In this document: positions 35,701 through 48,400 of the stretch, piece after piece
How positions within the stretch are numbered: the first letter of the stretch is position 1
How the letters are laid out: each line of letters opens with the position of its first letter
From: Calliphora vicina
Lineage: Eukaryota; Arthropoda; Insecta; Diptera; Calliphoridae
Length of the DNA: 64,000 bases
Assembly (NCBI RefSeq): GCF_958450345.1
Contig: NC_088783.1
Coordinates: 25,733,701-25,797,700 of the forward strand
Direction of reading: 5' to 3'
Made by a program: the position numbers and the translations under genes
Notes under the pieces: generated by a model
The model's input: the letters and a program-made list of their open reading frames with translations, nothing else
What the model was told of the DNA's origin: nothing
Databases searched by the model: none

Positions 35701-36072
35701 GGGTAATTCCATGGCATCGTACGTGACATACCGTACGCGATAGATTTTTCTCTTAAAGTAAATTCTGTAAAAAATATATATTGGATTTCAAAAAGAAAGG
35801 TGATAATAGCAAAAAAAAACATTCAGAGTCATTCAGTCAAATTCATTTCACACTACATGCTAATTGGGCGCTGAGTTTTCGCCTAAAAAACTAATTAAAT
35901 TAAAAAATTAAATATAGTCAGTTTAAACTATTATTTTTGCTCTAAAAAGTTTTAATAAGCTCCAAGTACCTTCACATTGTAAAATTTTAGTGATTTCTAT
36001 TGAAATCATTTAGAAAAAAGTTTCAAAGGTTTTTGTTTTTTCAGTCTGGTTGTCATTCTCGTGGAATTATCC
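35701..36072. mobile_element. Putative TIR element (372 bp)
   Basis: GGGTAATTCCATGGCA on the left faces the inverse of GTCATTCTCGTGGAATTATCC on the right (about 12 of 15 matching). The flanks read TATAT and ATATG. The inverted ends are short, so this is tentative. Confidence 0.4.
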
Positions 36073-36478
36073 ATATGTGTAAAAGAGTGTTTTTTGATCT
36101 CTTTCAAAAAATTAATTATCATTAATGCATAAAACCAACAAAAAAATGTCTATGTAATATTAGCTGATAGCCAAAAGAATTTATGACCAACTAAAACATT
36201 AATTTATATAAAATTAATAATTTTTAAATATACTAGTTTAATTATTTTTTGTGTGTATTTAAAATTGCAACATTTTTGTGGGAAAAAATATATATAGAGA
36301 ATATTTAACAATGAAATATTTGCTCATTGTTTAACATTATTAAATAAACATTTTACAGTAGAGTGCTCTCACAAAGTATGAAACAAACTATGTAACTCCA
36401 CACAGTGGGGAAACTCCAACTCCACGGCTATAGAGGAGGTGTAGTTGAGTTTAAGTCTTGAATTTGGACTGTAAACAC

Positions 36479-37720
36479 TAGGGTATTCATTCGACTACTG
36501 ATCATTCGATTAATTTCTTACGAATAATTATTCGAACAACTTAAAAATGGCGAATAATTCGAACAATTGTATGTAGAATAATCGAATAAAACGAATAAAT
36601 GTTCATAAATATTTAAATTGCTTAAAATTTTCCATAATTTCAAATTCAAATAAGTAATAATGACTCACAAAAATTGTATTGTTTCTGAAATTCGACAAAT
36701 AACTAAATTCAAAGGGACTTTCGATCACTGCAGATGAGTGTTCCGATAGCTCCTTCTATAAACATATGTATATATGTATATTACTGCAAGAAGTTACAAT
36801 CTAAAAACAAATCTTTCAAAATTGTTAACTTGAACCAATGAAAATAAAAGGTACAGAATGAAATATTTATTACTTAGCTGGCGAAATATTAGAAGAATCG
36901 CAATTAATAATCAAAATATTAACTTAGATTAAAGTGGAGTTGACTGTGATGGAGAATGTGATTTTGAAACGGTCGTCGAAAGTGGTATTGAGGATGATAT
37001 TTATAATGATTACATTAAAATAGATGAAGGCCACGATCTTAAAATATTTGTATATAATTAATGATGTTATTAACCGCGTACGTAAGTGTTGCAAAATATT
37101 TAATAAATCGAATGATAAACACAAATATTGCAAACTAACGTTTTGCTGCAAGAAAAGCATGGAGTTCGTCTTATACATTATTTTGAACATCGTTAGCCAC
37201 GTTCACTGACAATATTATCAAACTTTGGACAGATTCCCTTTATTGTGTAATTCCCCAAGACCACTTTATTAAGCTAAGATTCGGCAACGTTGATAGAACT
37301 TGATGTATAATACAATTTGTTATAAATAATTTAGAAATAGTGAATAATTAATTTACTAAAGAATTAGTTACTCAATTTAAAACCCGAATTAATGAACGAC
37401 ATAAAAAAGTTCTTAATACGTTTATATTGTATTTGAATTCAGGATCATGTCCAACTAGTTCAAATTTTTTAAAGCATAGCTCCAAAACTAAAGGGTTTGC
37501 AAGTCAATTGTTTTGTAGATTGTTCGGGAGTTAATCTGAACAGAATATTAAAAAACGACATCAAAACTTCATTATTTACTTTTTAAAAAAAATTTAAATT
37601 ATTCGAATAATTCGATTAATTTTAAACGTGTGATCGAATTATTCGAACAAGTTAAAATCTCATATTCGAATTATTCGTTTTATTCGAACAAGAGAAAAAT
37701 CGAATAATTCGAATACCCTA
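36479..37720. mobile_element. hAT element with exact 8-bp duplication and decayed transposase (1242 bp)
   Basis: GTAAACAC at 36471-36478 and 37721-37728. Inverted ends TAGGGTATTC... and ...GAATACCCTA. Subterminal ATTCGAATAATTCGAA-type repeats occur at both ends. In the middle, the + frame at about 37064-37160 reads VINRVRKCCKIFNKSNDKHK followed by a CCKKSMEF stretch, at the place where hAT transposases have I..VR..V..F..S......L...V, C.TRWNS. The rest of the roughly 600-aa transposase is lost. Confidence 0.8.
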
Positions 37721-37826
37721 GTAAACACCAAAGGCTCCATAGTGGGTACCTTGGTTATATGAAAAATTGATACCAAATCTCGATCCGATTTTTATACATA
37801 CGGAAACTACTAGAAGAGATTTTTTA

Positions 37827-38206
37827 TTGGGTGTATGACTTAAAAATGCGGGATTTTTTTAAAAAAATTTTAGCTTTTATTTTGCAAGATTTCTACGATA
37901 TAAATTTACTCAAAGTATTGGCCATTATTAGCTATGACCTTTTCACATCTTTCTGGCAACATATGGATTCCGAGCCAAAAGAACTTCTTTTCTTTTGAGG
38001 CCAATAACGAATCAAGCCGATTTTGGATACTCTATTCTGAAATGATGCGTATCCAAGAGATAGCGTTCTCTGGGATACGCTTCATTTATAGTATATAGTC
38101 CAGACTACTATTTGTTTCGATCGAAACAGGCGGATAAGACAAAATTTCACAACCACTTCCTTGTAAATAGTTTTTAAAAGGTATTGCAACATGCGGACTA
38201 GCGTTG
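37827..38206 (-). mobile_element. Mariner copy C, one end
   Basis: After TA at 37825-37826 the terminus TTGGGTGTATGACTTAAAAA begins. It leads on the minus strand into the C-terminal end of the transposase gene (inverse of TACTCAAAGTATTGGCCATT, corresponding to the KVIANNGQYFE end of copy D) and on to the GCAATACC stretch, where it breaks off. Confidence 0.75.
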
Positions 38207-39336
38207 CACAGTAGGGCAGAAAAATTGTTTTTGAAAATAAATCTGGCATTTCTAAAAGGCTGGTCCGATCGGTATAAAATTCGACTTGGGCGTAGACAAA
38301 GAGTAGTCGAGTTTATGTTATTAAAATATAACCTAGAAATTCTCCAGGAGCAGAGCTATGAGGGCTCAAAGTAGGGTATCCTCGACATATAAAATTTTTT
38401 TAAACACGTGATCTTATAATTTCATAGTTATCGTCATTTCAAAATGGAAATTTTAAAATTTTGCATTACTTTTAGCATCGAATAGAGTCGAAATTTTTTG
38501 TTAGTTAGACAACTAAATTACCAATAATATAAAACAGATAGCAATATCAATTATGGATCCAAAAACAAACGATTTTCAATTTAAAAATTCAAAATATATT
38601 AGATTTTTGACTTAACTCTTTTTTATTAAAAAAATACTTTCTTTAAGAACATATAACAATTTTATGTTTTTCTGTAAGGTATCTTTAGGGAGAACATTTT
38701 AGTATGAAAAACTTTTCCTATTTTTCGAATATGTCGCCCCTACGGAATACGGAATTCGAAATATTTTTTTATCAAAATTTCAATATCAAATCTTCACGAA
38801 AACAACACAAATATACATATACAATAATTTGACCTTTGACACAGGGGGTGTCATATGGATCATACAAATCTGGAATTGTTTCATTAACATTGAGCAAGAG
38901 TAAAACTGTTCATTAAAAAGTTCTAAATATTGAGTTTCCTGAAATCGTTTACACTAATACTAATATAATATAGAATATCTATGATTCTTCTACAAAACTG
39001 CAAGATATAAACTAAAATTTCGTTAATATAATTTTGAAAATCTGGTATATGCAAAACTTGCATTAGAAAATTCCCCCAAACCAAAGTGAAACAATTCCAG
39101 TAACAATTCTAGGGGGAGTTAGGGTATAAATTTCAATATGTATTTATTTGGGACAGTCTAATGTACAATTTATAAATTATAAATTTATAAATTGTTCATA
39201 CCTTTCAGCACTTTTGGAGCAATATGCTGCGACAGAGGTGTAATTTAAAACAAATTTAATTAAAATATTTTTTTTTAAATTTCAAAAATAAAAAAGGTGA
39301 AAATTCTTTAACATTCGGTTAAAATTAATTCTTAAC
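38207..39336. other. AT-rich intergenic DNA, nothing recognised
   Basis: No supported feature. Confidence 0.4.
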
Positions 39337-39660
39337 AAGTAGGAGTGCTGTAATCGGTTGTGTCGAATTTTATATAGATTGCAATATTGAAAATAAATTT
39401 TGGTGAAAAAAAATTTTTAAGAATATAAAAATTTTTGGTGAACAATATAAAATTGTTGGTGAAAAATAGTTTAAAAAAATCGAAGTAGTCATTGTTGTAT
39501 CAGTATATTGATGTATCAGCCATGTTTTATGTATTTTATTTGGGGGCTTCGGAAAGTAGAATTCAACAGACAGACGGACTTGTCTATATAAACAAGAATG
39601 CTATATTCCGCTGTTCATAATACTAAATACTCTCCTGCCTATTGATTTTTTTATACAGAT
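39337..39660 (+). mobile_element. Dispersed repeat family P, fragments
   Basis: The head AACAAGTAGGAGTGCTGTAA and GTGTCGAATTTTATATAGA, then the GGGGGCTTCGGAAAGTAGAA / CAGACAGACGGACTTG segment. A second degenerate head (AACAAGAATGCTATATTCCG) begins near 39591. Confidence 0.55.
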
Positions 39661-40997
39661 CGGATGTGGCTTACAAGTTCTATGTTTAATTTAATTTTTT
39701 TTTTTCATAATTAATTTACTTGCAGTCATCCACAATTCAAACATTTGGTATCGTCTGTTAACAATAGGGCATTCATTATTTGAATTTAATTCCTCTTTTC
39801 AAATATGATTTAAATGACAGCAATATGACTTGATATAATCTCATCATAATTATTATTTTGCAACTACATACTTAGTACAATAACTATTTATAATAATAGT
39901 TGGGTTATTTGAGAATAAAAAAACTAAATATATCTTAAAATGCAAATTATCTTAATTGTATTTATTATTATAAAAACCATGCGGATATACTTATAAATTA
40001 TATCTATACATTTATCAAATATTTAATGAAATAAGCGTGACCACTACAATATGAATATTTCACTTATCTTTGAACAAATATTTATTTAAATTTTAAATAA
40101 AAAGCTAATCTAATAAAAATTAGCTGTAATAAGTGCTTATTTCTTTAAATATTTGAAAAATATGAACCAACTTCAATAATGTGGGAATTATTTGAAAATA
40201 ATAAAACTATGGTTTTATCAAAAAGGAGATATGACGACACAAAAATAAGATTATTTTAAGTACTCACAGTCGTACTCTTACTTTTAGGTTGTCGTCTTGA
40301 AAAGTCATTAGTTAGTTTAAATGGAAATATTTAATAAACAAAAGATATGAATTGATGTTTGTAGATAAAACCATAAACTGCTAAATCATAAAAATATTAC
40401 TCAGGTGCTGATAGAAAAAAATCACGTATATAATTATCTTTACCTTAATAATTAAAGTTTATAAAGTGGAATTTATTTAATAAGTATTTTAAAAAATCTA
40501 ATTAAAAAGAACTATGTATTGGCAACAGCTGAACAAATATTTAAATGTCATTTATCAAAATAAATTGTTTTATAAATTTTATTCTGACTGACTATTTTTT
40601 TTTAACAATTTAAAGGTGCTAATAGATTTGAGGGTTATAGTCAATATAAAAATAATGTATAGATAAGTTCATCTGATTTTTTGTTTCGATATACTACATA
40701 CATATTTAAAATGGATAAAAAAACTTTGATATACATACATATGTACATGTATTTTCTGAGCTGTTTATTTTAACTTTTAAATTCTCTATTACTTTTGAAG
40801 AATAAATCAAATTGTCGTAGTCATTGTTGATGACCATTTGCACATTTTTTAACATTTTCAATGGTTCTGGCGAGAATTACGGGCGTTAAGTTTTCTTACT
40901 CTTTTCGTTTATTATTTTAAAGAGTTTAGAGAGTTCAAATCAGTCGAGATTTTTGTCCACTATAAATCTCCAAAGCGCAAAATTATCCGACGCGATT
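39661..40997. other. AT-rich intergenic DNA, nothing recognised
   Basis: No supported feature. Confidence 0.45.
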
Positions 40998-41476
40998 TAT
41001 TATGAGCCGCTAAATCTGGCCAGACCATCATATGGAAACTGTACCGAATGCAACTGATTCGTTTGAAGAGAGCATTTACGAAAAACGCCTAAAATATGCA
41101 GCCAGACATGAACGTGACAACGCTGGGCCACATTATGCAATACCTGTTAAAAACTATTTAGAATGAAGTGGTTGGGAAGTTTTGTCTCACCCGTCTTATA
41201 GTCCAGACCTTACCCCGTCCGAATACTATTTGTTTCGATCGATGCAGAACTCTCTCTGGGATACGCTTCACTTTGGAACACAGTATCCGATATTGGCTTG
41301 ATTATTTCGTGGCCCCAAAAGATGATCAGTTTTTTTGGATCGGAATACATATTTTGACAGAAAAATGGGAAAAGGTCATAGCTAACAATGGCCAATACTT
41401 TGAATAAATTTATATTGTACAATATTTCAAAATACGAGCTAAACATTTTAAAAAATCCTGCATTTTTAACACCCAA
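40998..41476 (+). mobile_element. Mariner copy D, 3' half
   Basis: The C-terminal half of the transposase: SPDL-type stretch near 41205, a frame ending HILTEKWEKVIANNGQYFE at 41407, then the 3' non-coding end and the terminus ...TTTTTAACACCCAA, with TA at 41477-41478. The N-terminal half is absent and there are frame breaks. Confidence 0.8.
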
Positions 41477-41478
41477 TA

Positions 41479-43321
41479 TTAAAAATAATCTCATAAAATC
41501 CTTAAATAAATAAAGAAAAATATTCGATTTTGTCAAATAATTTGAGTCAAAAAACCTGGTTTGTCAAATAACTCGAAAACCGTCCTTTTGTAAAAACCGG
41601 TTTAAAATACCGGAAAATTGAAAAACCCAGTTTTTCGAATAATTCGAAAATCAGTATAAAGTAAGGTTGGCTACCGATTCGAAACAGTAACACTAATTTA
41701 GATTAGTTCGGTAACATTATTTAAGCGGAAACGTTAGTCGAAATGAAAGCGGTAACGGTAGCCATAACTAATTTAAAGTTCTTATACATTGTAGTATGAG
41801 AAGTTATAAATAACTTCCAAATTATTTCAAATCGTGAACAAAATTTTAAAATTAAACGATATAATTACATTGTATATATAATTTCAAATTGAATATTATT
41901 AATATATGTATATTTTAATTTGATTTTATGCATTCACAATGACCAAACAGTTTTCTTTTTATTTAATATTAACATGATGACATCATAAACAATTTGTTTG
42001 CAATTGAATTTGTGTAAGTCCCCAATTATTTAGTTCGCATTTGAAAATTTTATCTGTTATTACTTAAATTAATAGCAATAATAATAACTAACCTTAGACT
42101 AAAAAAAATACAACAAAAGTTCGTTGTTACTAAAACAAAAAAACTACAAACAAAGATTAAATTGCAAAATTTAAAATAATTGACGATCACATTTTTAACA
42201 CTACAATGTTTAGTTTCAAATTTAAGATACAAGGGAGATACGAAAAATGTACAAGTTTCTAACTGCAACGAATTTTAGAGATACACTATAAAATAATTTT
42301 GAATTGCATTCAATGTCAAAACTTAAATAGATTTTATTTTTCTTTATTCCTAAGTACTAAAACTTTCCTTTATATTTATCACTTTTATTGTAGCTAAATC
42401 TTGATAATCTTAAACTGATGATATTGGTTTCATCAAATTTCAAATCTTTAAACAGCAGTTGGCAACTAACTGATGTTTAAAAACTCAAATGCTTTTGAAT
42501 TTATGTAGAGCATTTTAATAGCGCTAAAATCTTTAGCTAAATTTCTAAATAAAGAAATGCATTTATCAATTAAAATTGTTATTAGAGACAAGTTACTAAT
42601 TAACTACTAATCAATTAAATAAATAAATAAATTTCTTGTCTGAGTGAACTCTATTCATAGCTTGGGTGCATTTTCTATTCCGGGAATAAAGTTAAATGCA
42701 TACAAAGCATTACAGATAATTTGAAATAGCAGTAAAACAATGAAAAATTAAAATTAAGAGAAATGATTTTTAAATTTTTTCCTAAAACAGAAGTCACTAC
42801 TATTTAAAATTGTTGGCAAGTGGGAGACTGCATTAACATGTAGTGAATATTTAAGTATACAGCAGTTTTTGTACACTATATGGCTGGTGCTGGTAATTGT
42901 AACAGTTGATATTGTTTGTACTTTTTGTCAAAATTAGGTGTAATTAACAGAAAACCGGAAATAGACTCTAAAAACAGTTTTATGGACATTTATAATTAAA
43001 TTTTGTTTAATTAAAAAATGTATTCTATTAAAAAAATGTGTAAATAAACTCGATATACGATAAATTTTTCATTTGAGTTTGTCAATGTTGCGTTCTGGTA
43101 TCTCAATCATCGCTACTTGAATACAACGATCGCGGAGATCGCGTATTACAAATCCTTTTTCTTTTAAAGGTTTTTTATTAAACCAAATTGTGTAGGGTAA
43201 CACATTGCTCACCTAGCTTTAATTGCTATAATTTACAAACTAATTCAAAATTGTGTTTGTTATTTCTACGCTCATACATCCATACGTGTGAAATTCAAAT
43301 ACTTATTTATGTATACAAACA
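41479..43321. other. AT-rich intergenic DNA, nothing recognised
   Basis: Around 41545-41640 is a short AAACCGGTTT / AATAATTCGAAAA stretch recalling hAT subterminal repeats, without boundaries. No gene. Confidence 0.4.
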
Positions 43322-43323
43322 TA

Positions 43324-44803
43324 CAGTGGTGGTCATATAATTAAAACATTCATATTATAAATAAATAAATAACACATTTTATTTTTCAATTAGAAAAAGA
43401 AAAAATAAACTATTTTTATGATTTAACAATCTATATTTGAACAATAATTTGCATGCATAATTAAAGCCTGTAAAAATTTAGATAAAAATCAGTGAACATC
43501 AGAAAACATTTACTTGGCCAATTCACAAGGTCTCTTATCATGTCATAATGTCCTAATATTTCACAATGGTTTTTATTGCTTTTTAAGCAAAAAAATTCAT
43601 AAAATAATACTACTCTGTATGCAATGTTACAGCAGAGACCTAAGTGTCGATTGAGCCGAGCCGCCAAGTCGTGATATATTAGGACATTATGACAATATGA
43701 CTGATAAGAGACCTTGTGAATTGAACAATTATGTGGCGGGAAATATTTTCTATTTCAAATAATTTTTGTACATTTTCTTGCTGTGTTCTCCCAATAAGAA
43801 TTTTTAATGGAATTTAAGTTGAAAGCAAGTGTAATTCAAGCTTTGAATTATAGTCAAGCAATTGAATTACAGTAAAAAGGAAACATAAATTCAAGCCATA
43901 TGTTTTTTGTTTGAAAAATATTTAATTTTTTCAAATATTTTTCCAGTTTAAAACATAATTATTATATTTGCATTCAAGTCAAATTCCAATAAAATGTTCA
44001 AGTGCATGAAGTTTTAGGGCTTTGGTGCTTGGTAAAGTACATTTTTTGAAGACATCTTCAAATTTATCAAAAATAATAAGGTTTTTTACTATTCTAACTC
44101 TTATATTATATGATCTTAATTAGATCGTGTTCCAACAAGGGAGTAGGTGATAGTATTTTATTATTAAAGTTATACTTTACAAGTCGTGCGATGCTTTTTA
44201 AATAGTTTTGGTAGATGACATTATTTCAAACTAATTTTATGAAGATCGGCCCATAATTGGTCGTAGCTTCCATATAAGGACCACTTCTGAATATAAAAGT
44301 TCTTATAAATATCGTTATCGAACCAACATTATGTACAGATCATTTATATTTTCAATAATTGTCCATAGCTCCCATATAATATCCTCTTTCGGGAATAACT
44401 ATAACAGACCTAAAACTCTTATAAACTAAAGCATACTTTTAGGAAGCTTTAAAAAATTGATTTCTAATTTTTTTAAGTTTTTTTGCGCTTTTAATATTGA
44501 ATATGAAGTTTTTTTGATTTTATATCTTCACAATTTTTGTTCTTTATGACAAGGGCTACAACTTTGCCTCAGAGAGTAAATCAAAATTCCGAACTATTTG
44601 CAAGATATGAGCCTGAGAAAATGATCACTTTTTTTGTAAAAATGACATCGAGAACCCAAATCTTTGGGGGCCCATAAAAAAAGTTCATGACTTTGGGCAA
44701 AACTGGGAGACACGGGTATTTTATGGTTATATTTCCATGACTCAAAAAATTACCCAGTGTTATTTATTGATACTATAATGTTTTAATTATACAACCACCA
44801 CTG
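43324..44803. mobile_element. Tc1-like element (1.48 kb), non-coding, with nested MITE
   Basis: TA at 43322-43323 and 44804-44805. Inverted ends CAGTGGTGGTCATATAATTA and the inverse of TAATTATACAACCACCACTG, with matching AAAACATT inside. The length suits a Tc1 element, but no transposase can be read. A family R MITE lies at 43519-43723, and 44200-44420 has text related to dispersed family O (CCCATAATTGGTCGTAGCTT). Confidence 0.7.
43519..43723. mobile_element. Family R MITE, copy 2 (205 bp)
   Basis: Inverted ends CAATTCACAAGGTCTCTTAT over about 50 bases, with TGTCATAATGTCCTAATAT and a GAGCCGAGCCGCCAAGTCGT stretch. A short version of the element at 1649-2249. Nested in the Tc1-like element. 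Confidence 0.8.
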
Positions 44804-45245
44804 TACATATGTAGGTACACATTTGTACTATTTGTTAAAATGTTTAATACTGTATCTATAGCCATAATTAACTTAAGATAATACATATTATGGTTAGAAA
44901 TTAATTGTATGAACAACAAACAAAACCACTTCTGATAAGATTGCTTGAGAGATCTACAAACAACAACGCATGTATTTGTATACTCGTATACGAGTAGCGG
45001 TATATGAAAAAGCAATTATCACCAAAAAAAAATAATAATGACGTTTTTTAGCAATTATATAAGAAGAAATTCACAAAATAACTATAAATATGAGACACGC
45101 GCCTCTATTGTCAATTTCTACAGTGGCTCTCTTTCATGTTCATTGTTTTTACGCTTTAGTTTCCTCTTGTCATGTCATTAAATCATATCTCTGTTTAGCG
45201 CTAACTCTCTCACACTCAGTCTATCAGTATAAAAACAGTAAACGT

Positions 45246-45253
45246 TATAAATA
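45246..45253 (+). promoter_or_regulatory. TATA box of EcKL gene 1
   Basis: GTTATAAATAC, 156 bases before the ATG. An initiator-like CTGAGTT lies about 30 bases downstream (45274-45280). The same GTTATAAATAC stands before gene 2. A second candidate, TATAAAA at 45228, is possible. Confidence 0.5.
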
Positions 45254-45401
45254 CTTTGTTTTAATATATGTAGCTGAGTTTTGGCCAAATCTTCTTCATT
45301 GCGAATTCTAACTTTTAGTAAAATAGACAAAACCTTAAAAAATTGTCGTCCGTGGTTGGTTGAATTTTCAATTAGAAAAACAAAAAAAAAAATAAAATAA
45401 A

Positions 45402-48400
45402 ATGATAACTAAAAACGATAACAATATATTTGTGCCGGCACATCTAAATGAAGAGTTTTTCGTTAATGCTTTAGAAGAGGGTTTACGTGAAGTGAAAGTG
45501 AATATATATGAAATTAATTTCACCTGGGGCAGCAATCCTGGCGATAACTATTGCTCTAGCATTTATCGGGTTTTAATTGATTTCGATACCTCATTGGATC
45601 AGGAAGAGCCCCAAGAGAAACAACAAATTTCCTTGATTGTCAAAACTATACCGATTACACCGGAAACCCAATTTCTAGAGGATGTGGGTGTATTTGTTAA
45701 GGAAAAACTAACCTATTGGGATGTTTTACCACGTTTGGCCATTTTAAGTAATGGCGATAAATTTGGTGCAAAGTAATTTAGTTTGTTTTGTTGTTTTTTT
45801 TAGTTACTAAAAGTTGTTAATTTTTTAAACAAATTTTAGTTGTTTTTATGCCACCAAATCACCTGTGCAAACAATTGTGTTCAATGATCTTAAAGTAGAT
45901 GGCTTTACAGTGGCTTCACGTCAAGATGGTTTAGATTGGAATCATTCGGTGATGATTTTGGACAAATTGGCCAAATTTCATGCGACTTCAATGGTGTTGG
46001 CAAAAAAGGTGAGTTATATTTACAAAACAAATTTGGTTTATAAGAAATGGAGCTCAATATGTATTGCATAATACCAAAACTACAGGTTGGCCTCGATTTA
46101 CGCGGTTTGTTGGGCCCAAAAAAATAGCGTGTAAATCAAATTCGCGTAAAACGAGGTTCTAATTTAGAACGAAATGCTTTTGTGGGGCCAACATTTTTTA
46201 TTTCGCGTAAAACAATACATCAGATACATAACAAAAAATAAATTGGGGCCTAAAAATCGCGTTAAATAGAAAACACATATGTACATACATACATATCGTC
46301 ACCTTAAATGAAAGCGGACGTAACTAAAAAAGATACCCTTAAAGGTAAATTTAACTATAACGGCAAGTTGTAATGTACTTTTAAAAACTTACTTAAAACA
46401 AAAGTGAAGTAAAAAAACTCAACTAAAAAATTTTAATTTTCGATAAGAAATAATTCTTATCGAAAATTAAGGAAAAATTCATAAAAATTAACGGAGTTTT
46501 CAAATAAGAAATCTGTTATTCGCTTGTTTTTTTCCTTTATTGTTGTTTGTTGCCGCGTTATATAAAAATCGTGTAACAAAAGTCGCGTATTTCAAAAAAT
46601 GGTTGCTAATTTGAGTTCGCGTTATATCGAATACGCGTAAATAAAGTACCGCGTAAATGGAGGCTTACCTGTATTTTTATTATTAAACTATGATCATTAA
46701 TTATTTAAAACAATTTGTTAGAATACTTCAACATGTCATTAATTATGGGTTTTATTAAACATTTTTAGAACTTGTTCACCTAATCTGTTAAATCTGTTTT
46801 TTTTAGAAAAAATTAGTTGTAAAAGAAAAATTCTATAGAAAATACAGTTACACACAAAATAATGTTATACAAACATTTTCTAGAGAAAAATATTTTTTAT
46901 AGAAATTACAATTAAATATGAAATACTGGAACAATTGGAACAATTTTCTATAGAAAATACTGTTATAGACAAGATTTTCAAGAAATAAATACTGTTATAC
47001 AAACGATTCTTTAAAGAAAATACTATTATACATGAAATGTTCTATAGAAAATACAGCTATACACAAATTTGTCTATAAAAAATACAGTTACACACAATAT
47101 TCTACATTGAAAATACAATTATAAACAAACATTTCTGTTGCAAATACTGTTATTAGAGTGTCCCAAAAACCGGTTTAACCAAACAAGTGTGTTTTGGAAA
47201 AAAACAGTTTTGATTATTGTCTTTAAAAAGCCGGTTAAACGTTTTCGGTTTTTGTCTTTAAAAAAACCGGTTAACCGGTTTATATTAAATTTTTATTTAA
47301 TATGAAAAAGGTTTCCTTAAATTTATTTTTATTTGTGGAATCTATAGGAAATTTGTTAAGAATTGTGTACTAAATCTTCAAAAATTTTACATTTTTGAAT
47401 TCTTAAGGCTCTATCTATATGCAATTATTTTATATCTTTATAATTTTCTATAAAAAAAATCAATATTTTTAAAACTGGTATCAAAGTTTTTCATAAATAT
47501 TCTTGAATGAACTTTAGAAAATACATTTCATTAAAACCGGTTAAACGTCTTACAAAAACCGGTTTGTCAAAAAACCGAAAATTTAGAAAAACCGTTTTGG
47601 ATACTCTAACTGTTATACTAAAATGTTCTATACAAAATACTGTTATACACAAGATTTACTAGAGTTTTCTCTAGTACTACTGTTATACAAAATATTTTTT
47701 ATAGAAATTACTATTATGCATGAAATTTTCTGTAGAAAATACTGTTATACACAACATTTTCTATAGAAAATACTGTTATACAAACAATTTTCTAGAGAAA
47801 AATACTGTTATACAAACGATTTGTTATAGAAAATACTATTATAAGTGAAATGTTCTAAAGATAATGCTGTTAAACACAAAATAAATAGGATTGTCATATT
47901 TAAATAGGAATTAAATGCGGAATTTTTTCAAATATTTAGATATTAGTTTGAAACATTTGTACAATATAAATTTTGTAGTATTGTGTTGGCCATTGCTAGC
48001 TATGACTTTTTTCCATCTTTCGAGTCAAAAGAACTTCTCATCTTTTGAGGCCAAAAACGAATCAAGCCAATATCGAATACTCTGTTCCAAAGTGAAGCGT
48101 ATACCAAAGAGAGCGTTTACTTCATTCAAAATAATTTTTAACATGTATTGCCACATGTGGCCGAGCGTTGTCATGATGAAATATTTAGATTTCATGTCTG
48201 GCCGCATATTCTGGACGTTTTTCGGACAATGCTCGCATCAAGCGAATCAGTTTCGTTCGTTACAAGTTCTCTGTGATAGTCTGGTCAGATTTCAGCTGCT
48301 CATAATAGATATGAACCTCTTGCACCCACTTAATATATAGAATTACCTTAGCGGTATGGATATTTGGCTTTGGTACGCTTCGGGTTATTGCAATGGATCA

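Noticed and set aside
36924..37190. 88-codon minus-strand frame
   Set aside because: It is the antisense of the hAT transposase relic inside the element at 36479-37720.
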